A stretch of DNA of 64,000 nt. Source: Paraburkholderia sp. D15 (GTDB taxonomy: Bacteria > Pseudomonadota > Gammaproteobacteria > Burkholderiales > Burkholderiaceae). Under the pieces are notes generated by a model. The model did not search any database, was not told the origin of the DNA, and was given only the letters and a program-made list of their open reading frames with translations. A program made the translations under genes and the position numbers. Shown here in pieces: positions 35,601 to 43,834 of this stretch. The first letter of the stretch is position 1, and each line of letters begins with the position of its first letter. The stretch spans positions 2,356,001 to 2,420,000 of the forward strand of contig NZ_CP110396.1 in NCBI RefSeq assembly GCF_029910215.1, in the 5' to 3' direction.

Positions 35601-37515
35601 GGACTTCACCGTGGTCGGTGTCGGCGATATGTCCGGCGACGTGTTCGGCAACGGCATGCTGCTGTCGCCGCACATCAAACTCGTCGCGGCATTCGATCAC
35701 CGGCATATCTTCCTCGATCCGAATCCCGATCCGGCCACGAGTCTCGCGGAACGCGGGCGGCTCTTCATGCTCGACCGTTCGAGCTGGGCCGACTACGATC
35801 CCTCGCTGATCTCGCCGGGCGGCGGCGTGTTTCCACGCAGCGCCAAGACGATTCCGCTGTCGCCCACCGTGCAGATCGCGCTCGGCATCAGTTCGCCCGC
35901 GCTCGCGCCGGCCGAATTGATGCGCGCGATTCTGCAGGCGCCGGTGGATCTGCTCTACAACGGCGGCATCGGCACGTATGTGAAGGCGAGCCGCGAAACG
36001 CATCTGCAGGTCGGCGACCGCGCCAACGACGCGATCCGCGTGAACGGCGCCGATCTGCATTGCAAGGTGGTTGCCGAAGGCGGCAATCTCGGTCTCACGC
36101 AACTCGGGCGGATCGAGTTCGCGCAGCGCGGCGGCCGCATCAATACGGATGCGATCGACAACTCGGCGGGCGTCGACTGTTCGGACCACGAGGTCAACAT
36201 CAAGATTCTGCTGGGACTGGTAGTGGCCGACGGCGAAATGACCGACAAGCAGCGCAACGCACTGCTCGCCGAGATGACCGACGAGGTCGGCCTGCTCGTG
36301 CTGCAGGACAACTACTATCAGACTCAGGCGCTGTCGATCGCGGGCCGCTACGGCGTCGAACTGCTCGATGCCGAGGCGCGCCTGATGCGCTATCTCGAAC
36401 GCGCGGGCCGCCTGAACCGGGTGATCGAATTCCTGCCGAGCGACGAGGAGATCGCCGAGCGGCAAGCCGCGAAACAAGGCCTCACCACGCCCGAACGCGC
36501 GGTGCTGCTCGCGTACAGCAAGATGTGGCTGTACGACGCGCTGCTCGATTCGCCGATGCCGGAAGACCCGCTCGTCAGCGACATGCTGGTGGAGTACTTC
36601 CCGAAGCCGTTGCGGCAACGCTTCAGCGAGCCGATGCAACGCCACCCGTTGCGCCGTGAAATTCTCGCGACGCATTTGACCAACGCGTTGGTGAATCGCG
36701 TCGGCTGCGAGTTCGTGCACCGGCTGATGGAGGAAACCGACGCGCGGCCTGGCGACATCGTGCGTGCCTGCATCATGGCGCGCGACGTATTCGATCTCGA
36801 CGACGTCTGGCGCAGTATCGACGCGCTCGACAACCGCGTGGCCGACGACGTGCAGGCGCGCATGTTCGTCGAGGTCGCGCGGCTCGTCGAGCGGTCGGCG
36901 CTGTGGTTTCTGAGGCAGTTGCAGTCGGGCGCGGTTAGCGACGACGAGGTGGCCGATCTGCTCGCGCGCTGCCGCGACGCGGCGCAGCGGCTCGCGCCGC
37001 AATGGCCGGCGCTGTTGCCGGCCGACGATCTGGAGGCGCTGTCCGGGCGCCAACGCGTCCTCGCGGACGCCGGGGTGGACAGCGAACTCGCGGTACGGAT
37101 CGCGAGCGGCGAAATCTCGGCCGCGTTGCTCGACATCGCCGAAGTGGCGTCGACCTGCGGGCGCAGTCTGGAACTGGTGGCGGGTGTGTATTTCTCGCTC
37201 GGCACGCTGCTCAATTACGGCTGGATCGGCGAACGCGCGGCCGCGTTGCCGGCGCCGACGCATTGGGACCTGCTCGCGCGCGCCACCGCGCTCGCCGAAC
37301 TCGGCCGCCTGAAACGCGCGCTGACGATGAGCGCGCTCGCCGACGCGAACGATGCCTCGACGCCGGATGCGCTGGTGCAGACGTGGCGCGATAAACGCGC
37401 GACGCAGCTCGAACGCTACGCTCGCCTGCTCGCCGATTTGCGGGCGACGGGCGGTGCGAGTCTGTCGATGCTGCTGGTGATCGTGCGCGAGATGGCGGCG
37501 CTGGAACGCGCATGA
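32674..37515 (+). CDS. gdhB: NAD-specific glutamate dehydrogenase, 180-kDa (L-GDH) type
   Basis: Start 32674 has GGAGGAG 6 nt upstream and gives 1613 aa, the usual length for this class; a longer open frame from 32293 is the shadow of the preceding gene. The N-terminal ~700 residues are the ACT-like regulatory segments. The catalytic GDH core follows ([23 protein letters not shown] split at residues ~800-825, [35 protein letters not shown]). The C-terminus is a helical domain. It deaminates glutamate to 2-oxoglutarate with NAD+ in catabolism, and would drain the glutamate produced by GABA transamination. Confidence 0.95.
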   Translation: [1613 protein letters not shown]

Positions 37516-37576
37516 CTGGGTGCAAGGCGGGGCGTAAGGCGGACGAAAGGAAGCGTAAGGAGGCGCAAAAAGGACG
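37516..37576. repeat. Purine-rich ~10-bp periodic tract after gdhB
   Basis: Immediately after the stop, degenerate units recur about every 10 bp: GCAAGGCGG, GCGTAAGGC, ACGAAAGG, GCGTAAGG, GCGCAAAA. Copies are imperfect. It has no stem-loop and so does not look like an intrinsic terminator. Confidence 0.4.
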
Positions 37577-37707
37577 CATGACGAGACCATGAGCCAACCC
37601 GCCGACGCGATGGAATAAACCCGCGAGGCTGGCTGTTCTGTGTGGGTGGCCACGACTGACGGGTAGCCGGACGGTGGCTGCTTCCCCTTACACACACGGT
37701 ATCCGTC

Positions 37708-38463
37708 ATGCTCAATTCGCTCATTTCCCGCCGTCGCCTGATTGCGACCGGCTCGCTGGCTTCGGTCGGCGTCGCGCTCTCCCGCTTTGCGTTCGGTCAG
37801 ACGACGCCGGCCGATACCAGGCCCGCGGCTCCGACGCTCAGCGTCGTGCCCGCCTATCTGGGCGTGTCGCCGCAAACGCTGCCGCCGCTGCCGTATGCGG
37901 AGAACGCGCTGGAGCCGGCCATTTCCGCGCGTACGATTTCGTTTCACTACGGCAAGCACCATCGCGCGTATTTCGACAATCTGCACAAGTTGCTGGCCGG
38001 CACGCCGCTCGAACAGGCGTCGCTGGAACAGATCATCGTGCAGTCGCATGGACAGGCGGCGCTCGCCGACGTGTTCAACAATGCGGCGCAGGCGTGGAAC
38101 CACAACTTCTACTGGAATTCGCTGACGCCCGCGTCGAATGCGCCGAGCCCGAAACTGCAGGCAGCGATCGACCGCAAGTTCGGTTCCGTCGAGGCGTTGT
38201 CGAAAGCGCTCGTGGCCACTTCGGCGTCGCAATTCGGCAGCGGCTGGGGCTGGCTGGTGGTCGATCGCGGCGAGCTGGCGGTCGTCAAGACGGGTAACGC
38301 GGAAACGCCGTTCACGGCAGGCCTCGCACCGTTGCTGACCGTCGACGTCTGGGAGCACGCGTATTACCTCGACTATCAGAATCGCCGTCCGGACTATCTG
38401 GTGGCCACGGTGTCGCGTCATCTGAACTGGGCGTTCGCGTCGGCGAATTACGAGCGTCTGTGA
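37708..38463 (+). CDS. Tat-exported Fe/Mn superoxide dismutase
   Basis: 251 aa. The N-terminus has a twin-arginine motif SRRRLIATGS (residues 7-16) and a hydrophobic segment ending near FAFGQ, then the SOD fold. Metal ligands are conserved: His80 in SFHYGKHH, His in QAWNHNFYW, and Asp/His in VDVWEHAYY. The Tat signal implies folding with metal in the cytoplasm and export, so it would remove superoxide in the periplasm, unlike the common cytosolic SodB. A hairpin follows the stop; a DUF3455 lipoprotein gene is next. Confidence 0.92.
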   Translation: MLNSLISRRRLIATGSLASVGVALSRFAFGQTTPADTRPAAPTLSVVPAYLGVSPQTLPPLPYAENALEPAISARTISFHYGKHHRAYFDNLHKLLAGTPLEQASLEQIIVQSHGQAALADVFNNAAQAWNHNFYWNSLTPASNAPSPKLQAAIDRKFGSVEALSKALVATSASQFGSGWGWLVVDRGELAVVKTGNAETPFTAGLAPLLTVDVWEHAYYLDYQNRRPDYLVATVSRHLNWAFASANYERL

Positions 38464-38481
38464 TGACGCACTGACCCGGCG

Positions 38482-38499
38482 GCGCCCTCGTGGGCGCTT
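38482..38499 (+). terminator. Short GC hairpin after the superoxide dismutase gene
   Basis: GCGCCC-TCGT-GGGCGC (38482-38497) followed by TTC. The 6-bp stem lacks a full U-run, so it may be a weak terminator or processing site. Confidence 0.4.
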
Positions 38500-38535
38500 C
38501 ATCGTTCACATCGTTCACATCGCTCACGTCATTCA
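38500..38535. repeat. 9-bp tandem repeat before the DUF3455 gene
   Basis: CATCGTTCA (38500-38508 and 38509-38517), CATCGCTCA (38518-38526) and CGTCATTCA (38527-38535). The array ends 14 bp before the start codon, so unit number would change the length of the leader. Confidence 0.6.
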
Positions 38536-38549
38536 ATAAGGTGCGATCC

Positions 38550-39089
38550 ATGTTCACTATTCATTCACGGCCAGGCTCCGTCGTCGGCCTTGTCGCGCTC
38601 GTCGTCAGTGCGGCGGCGCTGGCTGCCTGCGCGGCGGTTCCGGCCGCCTCGCCTCCGGCTACGCCGGCGTCCATCGATCCGCCGCAAGGCGAACGCGCGA
38701 TGACGCTCACCGCGTCCGGCGTGCAGATCTACGCGTGCGAATACGACGCGCAGCACAGGCTGGGCTGGGTGTTCAAGCAGCCGCAGGCGACGCTGTACGA
38801 CGCGAGCGGGCACGCGGCGCTGCGTCACGGCGCGGGCCCCTCGTGGGAAGCCGACGACGGCAGCCGGATCGTCGGGCACGTGCTGGCGCAACGTCCGAGC
38901 GACACGGCCGCGAGCGTGCCGCAATTGCTGCTGGAAACGCACAGCACGGGAGGCAGCGGCGTGCTGTCGACGGTGCGGTATGTGCAGCGGGTGCGGACTG
39001 TCGGCGGGACGATGCCGGCGGCGCCGTGTTCCGCGCAGGGCGAGCTCGGCAGCTCGCCGTACCTCGCGAACTACGTGTTTTACCGCTAG
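38550..39089 (+). CDS. DUF3455 lipoprotein
   Basis: Start ATG 38550 (MFTIHSRPG, AAGG 11 nt upstream) gives 179 aa; an extension to 38490 only translates the 9-bp repeat. A lipobox LAAC lies at about residues 24-27. The DUF3455 core is visible: GVQIYACE, GWVFKQPQATLYD, HGAGPSWEADDGSRIVG and a closing YLANYVFYR. The function is unknown; it is predicted to be envelope-anchored. The downstream sigma/anti-sigma pair and the upstream exported SOD suggest an envelope oxidative-stress setting, by inference. Confidence 0.85.
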   Translation: MFTIHSRPGSVVGLVALVVSAAALAACAAVPAASPPATPASIDPPQGERAMTLTASGVQIYACEYDAQHRLGWVFKQPQATLYDASGHAALRHGAGPSWEADDGSRIVGHVLAQRPSDTAASVPQLLLETHSTGGSGVLSTVRYVQRVRTVGGTMPAAPCSAQGELGSSPYLANYVFYR

Positions 39090-39230
39090 CATCCGGCGGG
39101 GTCGGGTTTTTGTCCGGGCGGCGACGGCATGATTAACGAGGTACAATCCGCGAGCTTTTCGGGCCAGTCGGCAACGGCCTGTATGCGTTCGTCGCGCCTG
39201 CCCGCAACCCCTGCTTTCAGCCAGTCAATC

Positions 39231-39788
39231 ATGTCAACAGCGGATGTCGAGACTCTGCCCGATTTGCTGCCGGGCATGCTGCCGCGGCTGTGGGCATTCT
39301 CCCTGCGCCTGTGCGGGAACCAGCACGACGCCGAGGATGTGCTTCAGCGTGCCTGCGTGCGCGGCCTCGAACGTGCCGGTCAATTGCAGCCGGGCACGTC
39401 GCCGCTGAGCTGGATGTTCTCCATCGTTCACTCCACCTGGATCAACGAGTTGCGCGCGCGTAACGTGCGCAGCCGGTCGAGCATGGAATGGGACGACAAC
39501 TTTCTTGAAACCGTGGCCGATCCCGGCGCGCGCAATCCGGAAGCCACCATGTTGAGCGGCGAGATCATCGCGGCAGTCGAGCGCTTACCCGAGGCGCAGC
39601 GGATCGTGATGCTGCTGGTCGCGGTCGAAGGCTTGAGTTACGCGGAAGCCGCCGAAACGCTCGGGGTGCCGATCGGCACGATCATGAGCCGGCTGTCGCG
39701 CGCGCGGCAGACCATCGGCGCGCAATTCGGCGAACGCGCCGCCTCGCCGGCAGGCTCCGCCGGCGACACGCAGAGGGCAGCGCAATGA
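39231..39788 (+). CDS. ECF-family RNA polymerase sigma factor
   Basis: 185 aa from ATG 39231. Region 2 (LLPGMLPRLWAFSLRLCGN, HDAEDVLQRACVRGLE) and region 4 (LPEAQRIVMLLVAVEGLSYA, LGVPIGTIMSRLSRAR) are clear. Upstream in-frame ATGs at 39183 and 39129 exist; a -10-like TACAAT at 39142-39147 makes 39129 unlikely. Overlaps the anti-sigma gene by ATGA. It directs a small regulon, possibly including the neighbouring SOD and DUF3455 genes. Confidence 0.9.
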   Translation: MSTADVETLPDLLPGMLPRLWAFSLRLCGNQHDAEDVLQRACVRGLERAGQLQPGTSPLSWMFSIVHSTWINELRARNVRSRSSMEWDDNFLETVADPGARNPEATMLSGEIIAAVERLPEAQRIVMLLVAVEGLSYAEAAETLGVPIGTIMSRLSRARQTIGAQFGERAASPAGSAGDTQRAAQ

Positions 39789-40768
39789 AGATCGACGATG
39801 CCATCCTGCTAGCTTATGTCGACGGCGAACTGTCGGCCAACGAGTGCGAGAAGGTCGAACGCGCGATGCACGACTCGGCGGATGTCGCGTCGCGCGTGTC
39901 CCTGTTGCGCGCGTCGCAACTGCCGTACGGCGAGGCGTTCGCCCAGCAATCGCTGCCGCCGGTGCCGGCGTCGCTTAGCCGAAGCGTCGAGGATATGATC
40001 CGGCAACATCGCGCGGGCGCTTCGGCGCAGCCTGTCGCGCAGTCCGACGAAGCGCTTCGTGAAGCGCATGAACCGCCCGAAACCGCTGCTTCCGCCGATG
40101 AACCCGAAGTGCCGCCCGGCGCCAACGTGCATCGTCTGACGCCACGCGCGCCATCCGTGCCGGCGCGCACGTGGCCGAAATTCGCGCTGGCGTTCGCGGC
40201 GGGTGTGTTCTGCTGCGCGGTCGGCTTGCGGCTCGTGCCGCAACTGACGGGCGCAAGCGGCAGCGGCGCGCTCAGCACCGCATCGAACGATGCCGGCATG
40301 ACGCCGTGGATCAAGGCGGCCGCCGGCTATCAGCAGCTCTATACGCGCGACACGGTCGCGCTGCTGCAACCCGACGCGAATTTCACGGCTGCTACTGTCG
40401 CCGACATTCGTCACACCGACGATCTTGCCGTGCAGATTCCCGATCTGCGCAGCCAGGGCTTGACGTTCAAACGCGTGCAGCGTCTGCGCTTTCACGACAA
40501 GCCGCTCGTGCAGATCGTCTATCTGCCGGAGAAGGGCAAGCCGGTCGCGTTGTGCGTGCTGAAGGAAGCCAAGGCCGATGCGGCGCCGTCCAGCGCGAAC
40601 GTGCATGGCATGGACGTGGTCGCGTGGCGTCGCGGGCAATTGGGCTATGCGCTGATCGGCGAGCCCGGCAGCGTCGATCTCGACGCGCTCGGCAAGCAGC
40701 TTTACAACGGCCAGGTGGCGGCCACGATCGGCAGGGACGACAGCGGCCGCGAGACGCCCAAGGGCTGA
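39785..40768 (+). CDS. Transmembrane anti-sigma factor
   Basis: 327 aa. The N-terminal ~60 residues resemble a zinc-less anti-sigma domain (DDAILLAYVDGELSANECEKVE; no HxxxCxxC). A Pro/Ala-rich linker follows, then one membrane helix at about residues 133-152 (FALAFAAGVFCCAVGL) and a ~175-residue periplasmic domain (VQIPDLRSQGLTFKRVQRL, GYALIGEPGSVDLDALGKQL). ATG overlaps the sigma gene stop. It would hold the sigma factor at the membrane until a periplasmic signal is sensed. Confidence 0.88.
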   Translation: MKIDDAILLAYVDGELSANECEKVERAMHDSADVASRVSLLRASQLPYGEAFAQQSLPPVPASLSRSVEDMIRQHRAGASAQPVAQSDEALREAHEPPETAASADEPEVPPGANVHRLTPRAPSVPARTWPKFALAFAAGVFCCAVGLRLVPQLTGASGSGALSTASNDAGMTPWIKAAAGYQQLYTRDTVALLQPDANFTAATVADIRHTDDLAVQIPDLRSQGLTFKRVQRLRFHDKPLVQIVYLPEKGKPVALCVLKEAKADAAPSSANVHGMDVVAWRRGQLGYALIGEPGSVDLDALGKQLYNGQVAATIGRDDSGRETPKG

Positions 40769-40770
40769 AC

Positions 40771-40795
40771 CGTCCGCTGGCTATGCCAGCGGACG
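40771..40795. terminator. Hairpin between convergent genes
   Basis: A perfect 11-bp stem CGTCCGCTGGC / GCCAGCGGACG around TAT, placed 3 bp after the anti-sigma stop and 5 bp from the GGDEF-EAL stop. No U-run on either side, but the position suits a two-way transcription barrier. Confidence 0.65.
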
Positions 40796-40799
40796 ATCG

Positions 40800-43166
40800 T
40801 TACGGATTGACTTCGTCGTGTTGCGCCGTATCGGCGCGGCGTGCCATCCACGTTTCGAGCGCGTCGGCCGTCAGCGGACGGCTCAGGTGGTAGCCCTGCG
40901 CGACATCGCAACCTAGCGCGCGCAAGCGCTCCAGCGTCTGCGCGTCCTCGACGCCCTCGGCGACCACGCTCAAACCCATGTTGTGCGCCAGCGCGATCGT
41001 CGAGCGAACGATCACCTCGTCGCTCGCATCCTTCACCATGCCCGTCACGAACGAGCGGTCGATCTTGAGTTCGTCGACCGGCATCCGCTTCAGATACGAG
41101 AGCGACGAATAACCGGTGCCGAAATCGTCGATCGAAAGGCGAATGCCGAGACCGTGCAGACGATCCAGCGTCGCCATCGCATGCGACGGGTCGTCCATCA
41201 GCGCGCTTTCGGTGATCTCGATCCACAGCCAGCGCGGCGCGACGCCGTGGTTATGCAGCAGCGCGGCAAGCACGTCGGGCAGATCGCTGCCGACCAGATC
41301 GCGCGCGGACACGTTGACCGACACGCTGAGCTCCAGTCCCTTGGCGTGCCAGCGCGCACATTGCGCGACCGCTTCGCCGACGACCCAGCGTGAGATCCGG
41401 CGAATGAAGCCGGTCTGTTCGGCGAACGGAATGAACTCGCCGGGCGGCACCATGCCGCGCAACGGATGTTCCCAACGCACGAGCGCTTCCACGTGCGCCA
41501 TGGTGTTGGTGGCGAGATCGAGCTTGGGCTGATAGTAGAGGCGCAGCTCGCCGTGTTCGATCGCGTGACGCAGACCGCTCATCAACGACAAGCGTTCGGC
41601 GCCGGGCAGTTCGTCGTGATGCGCGAACACGGACACGCTGCTGTTGTCGCGCTTTGCCGAATACATCGCGACGTCCGCGCGGCGCAGCAGAACATGGGCG
41701 TCGGTGCCGTCATGCGGGAAGGTGACGATGCCGATGCTCGCGGCGACGTCCACGACCTGGCCTTCGAGCAGAATGGGTTGCTCCAGTGTTTTGAGTATCC
41801 GGTTCGCCACGCGCCGCGCGGCGTTCAGATCGCCGTCGGGCAATAACACCGCGAATTCGTCGCCGCCGAGACGCGCGACCGTGTCCGATGTCGACGGCAA
41901 GCAGGCGCTCAAACGATTGCCGACTTCATGCAGCAACAGATCGCCGATGCGATGACCGAGCATATCGTTCACATACTTGAAGCGGTCCATGTCCAGCATC
42001 AGCATCGCGGTCGAGCCGTTCCGCTTCGCTGCTTCATCGATCGCTTCGTGCAGGCGCTCGTTGAACGACACGCGATTCGGCAGGCCCGTGAGCGTATCGA
42101 CGTAAGCGAGATCCATGATGCGCGCCTCGCGCTCGGCAATGCCCTGACTCATCTGGCCGAACGCGACCGCGAGTTCGCTGAGTTCGTCCTTCTGCTCGAG
42201 CTGGATCGGCGGACCGTATTCGCCGCGTCCGATCCGCCGCGCGAAACGCGTCAATTCCGCCAGCGGCCGCGTGACGCTGCGTGCGGTCAGCGCCGCGCCG
42301 GCGATCGAGATGGCCACGCCGCCAAGCGTGAGCAGAAGCAGCATGGATTGCAATTGACGATACGGCGCCATCGCTTCGCGCAGCGACTTCTGCAAGACGG
42401 CGATCACGGGCCGGCCCGGCAGCGTGAGCCACACCAGCCGCGAACCGAAGTCGTCGTTCAGGCGCAGGTTGCGGTTGTGACCATCGGCCCGGATGGCCGC
42501 GCGGCTCGCGAGTTGCAGCGCGGCGCGTTGTCCGGCGGGCAGCGAGCTTGCGAGGACCTGCCAGCCGCCGTTCGCGGACAGCGACATGAACGAGACGTCG
42601 AGCGATGCGATCTCGTGCAGGTCGTGCGCGAGCGTGTCGTCGATCGCGAAGCCCATCACGACCCAGGCGATGGTCAGCGGCGCTTTCACGGGCACGGTCA
42701 CGATTTCGTAAGGCCGGCCGTTGATCACGCCGATCAGCGAGGCGGCGCCCTGACGCGCGGCGTGCTGGATCAGCGACGGAAACGGAAACTGCCGCATCGC
42801 GCTCTGAGGGCCGTGACTGTCCGGGATCAGGCTACCGTCGAGTCCGACCAGCATCACGATATCGGCATTGATGCGGCCGCCCTGGTTTTGCAGCGCGGAC
42901 AGAATCGTCGTCTGGTCGCGCAGCGCGACCGCTTCGCGAAAACCGAAATCCGCCGCGACCACCGCCGCCGCCTGGGTCAGCTTTTCGATATCCGATTGCA
43001 GCACGCGCGCGAATACGCGTTCGCCGACGATCAATTGTTCGTCGACATTCGCGCGCGCCACCGACACGATCACGGTATTGGTGGCGATGAACACTGCTGC
43101 CTGAATCGCGAGCATCAGCAACACGAAGACGAGGGCGATTTTCGACCACAGTCGATTGAGACGCAT
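40800..43166 (-). CDS. Membrane GGDEF-EAL cyclic-di-GMP enzyme with CACHE-like sensor
   Basis: 788 aa from ATG 43166 (AGGGA 9 nt upstream; ATG 43175 is also in frame). An N-terminal membrane helix, a ~240-residue periplasmic sensor domain, a second helix near residue 275 and a HAMP follow. GGDEF is canonical (LGGDEFAVLL). EAL is canonical (HVEALVRW, IDDFGTGYSS, AEGVED). Both synthesis and breakdown of c-di-GMP look chemically possible. It lies 23 bp downstream of a cupredoxin gene, which suggests that redox or copper state could be the signal. Confidence 0.93.
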   Translation of the reverse strand: MRLNRLWSKIALVFVLLMLAIQAAVFIATNTVIVSVARANVDEQLIVGERVFARVLQSDIEKLTQAAAVVAADFGFREAVALRDQTTILSALQNQGGRINADIVMLVGLDGSLIPDSHGPQSAMRQFPFPSLIQHAARQGAASLIGVINGRPYEIVTVPVKAPLTIAWVVMGFAIDDTLAHDLHEIASLDVSFMSLSANGGWQVLASSLPAGQRAALQLASRAAIRADGHNRNLRLNDDFGSRLVWLTLPGRPVIAVLQKSLREAMAPYRQLQSMLLLLTLGGVAISIAGAALTARSVTRPLAELTRFARRIGRGEYGPPIQLEQKDELSELAVAFGQMSQGIAEREARIMDLAYVDTLTGLPNRVSFNERLHEAIDEAAKRNGSTAMLMLDMDRFKYVNDMLGHRIGDLLLHEVGNRLSACLPSTSDTVARLGGDEFAVLLPDGDLNAARRVANRILKTLEQPILLEGQVVDVAASIGIVTFPHDGTDAHVLLRRADVAMYSAKRDNSSVSVFAHHDELPGAERLSLMSGLRHAIEHGELRLYYQPKLDLATNTMAHVEALVRWEHPLRGMVPPGEFIPFAEQTGFIRRISRWVVGEAVAQCARWHAKGLELSVSVNVSARDLVGSDLPDVLAALLHNHGVAPRWLWIEITESALMDDPSHAMATLDRLHGLGIRLSIDDFGTGYSSLSYLKRMPVDELKIDRSFVTGMVKDASDEVIVRSTIALAHNMGLSVVAEGVEDAQTLERLRALGCDVAQGYHLSRPLTADALETWMARRADTAQHDEVNP

Positions 43167-43189
43167 GGAGCGCATTCCCTGATGCGCCG

Positions 43190-43834
43190 TTATTCGGCGT
43201 TGAGTTTGAGGGTGAAGGTCGTCGCGGCGTGGCCGGATGTGCCGACAATCTGTTCGGGCCGCGCATTCGCGTCGCTCTGCCGGTAATGCCAGGCGGTCAC
43301 ACGATAACGGTCCGCGGGTAGATCGGCCAGGCTCGCGTTGCCGTTGGCGTCGGTCTTGGCGAAGTAGGGCGTATGCACGACGAGTAGATACGCGACCATC
43401 ATGTCGTGGATATTGCAGCCGAGCACGACCAGCCCCGGTTTGTCGAACACCACCGGATGCGCGGGCACACCCCGGTACAGCTTCAGCTCGAAACGCTTGG
43501 GCGCGGAGAGCGAATAGACGTCGTGCGCGATGTCGTCGAGATTCGGCAGTTTGACCGCGGCGCCGGTCTGGATCACGGAGACGAGCGGCACGAAGGTCTT
43601 GTTCCGCTGCGCGATCTCCGCGCCGAGCGGCGCGCGCGACGGCAGGTGGCCATCCATTGGCGTCGCGTAGATCACGGCGTCCTGGATGGGGGCGCCGCCT
43701 GCATCGGCGACGTGGACTTGCAGCGTCGCGGCTGCGGCTGGAACGGCATGGGCGGCGAGCACGGCCAGCATGAAGCGGGTCGATGCGAGCAGCAATCGGC
43801 GCAGGCCCGTTCGGAATGATCTTTGAATTGTCAT
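43190..43834 (-). CDS. Exported cupredoxin-like protein
   Basis: Start 43834 (MTIQRSFRTG) gives 214 aa with a Sec signal peptide ending near AAAAT (about residue 36). Type-I copper ligand candidates are His in NLDDIAHDVYSLS and the Cys-x-x-His-x-Met cluster in LGCNIHDMM. The tail resembles a carboxypeptidase-regulatory-like fold (DANGNASLADLPADRYRV). Similar proteins are annotated as methylamine utilisation proteins, but no methylamine genes are nearby. Probably periplasmic and co-transcribed with the GGDEF-EAL gene. Confidence 0.75.
   Translation of the reverse strand: MTIQRSFRTGLRRLLLASTRFMLAVLAAHAVPAAAATLQVHVADAGGAPIQDAVIYATPMDGHLPSRAPLGAEIAQRNKTFVPLVSVIQTGAAVKLPNLDDIAHDVYSLSAPKRFELKLYRGVPAHPVVFDKPGLVVLGCNIHDMMVAYLLVVHTPYFAKTDANGNASLADLPADRYRVTAWHYRQSDANARPEQIVGTSGHAATTFTLKLNAE

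Noticed and set aside
34987..38502. 1171-codon open frame antisense to gdhB
   Set aside because: Arg/His/Gln-rich, no domain sequence; a by-product of GC-rich codon use on the opposite strand of a well-identified gene.
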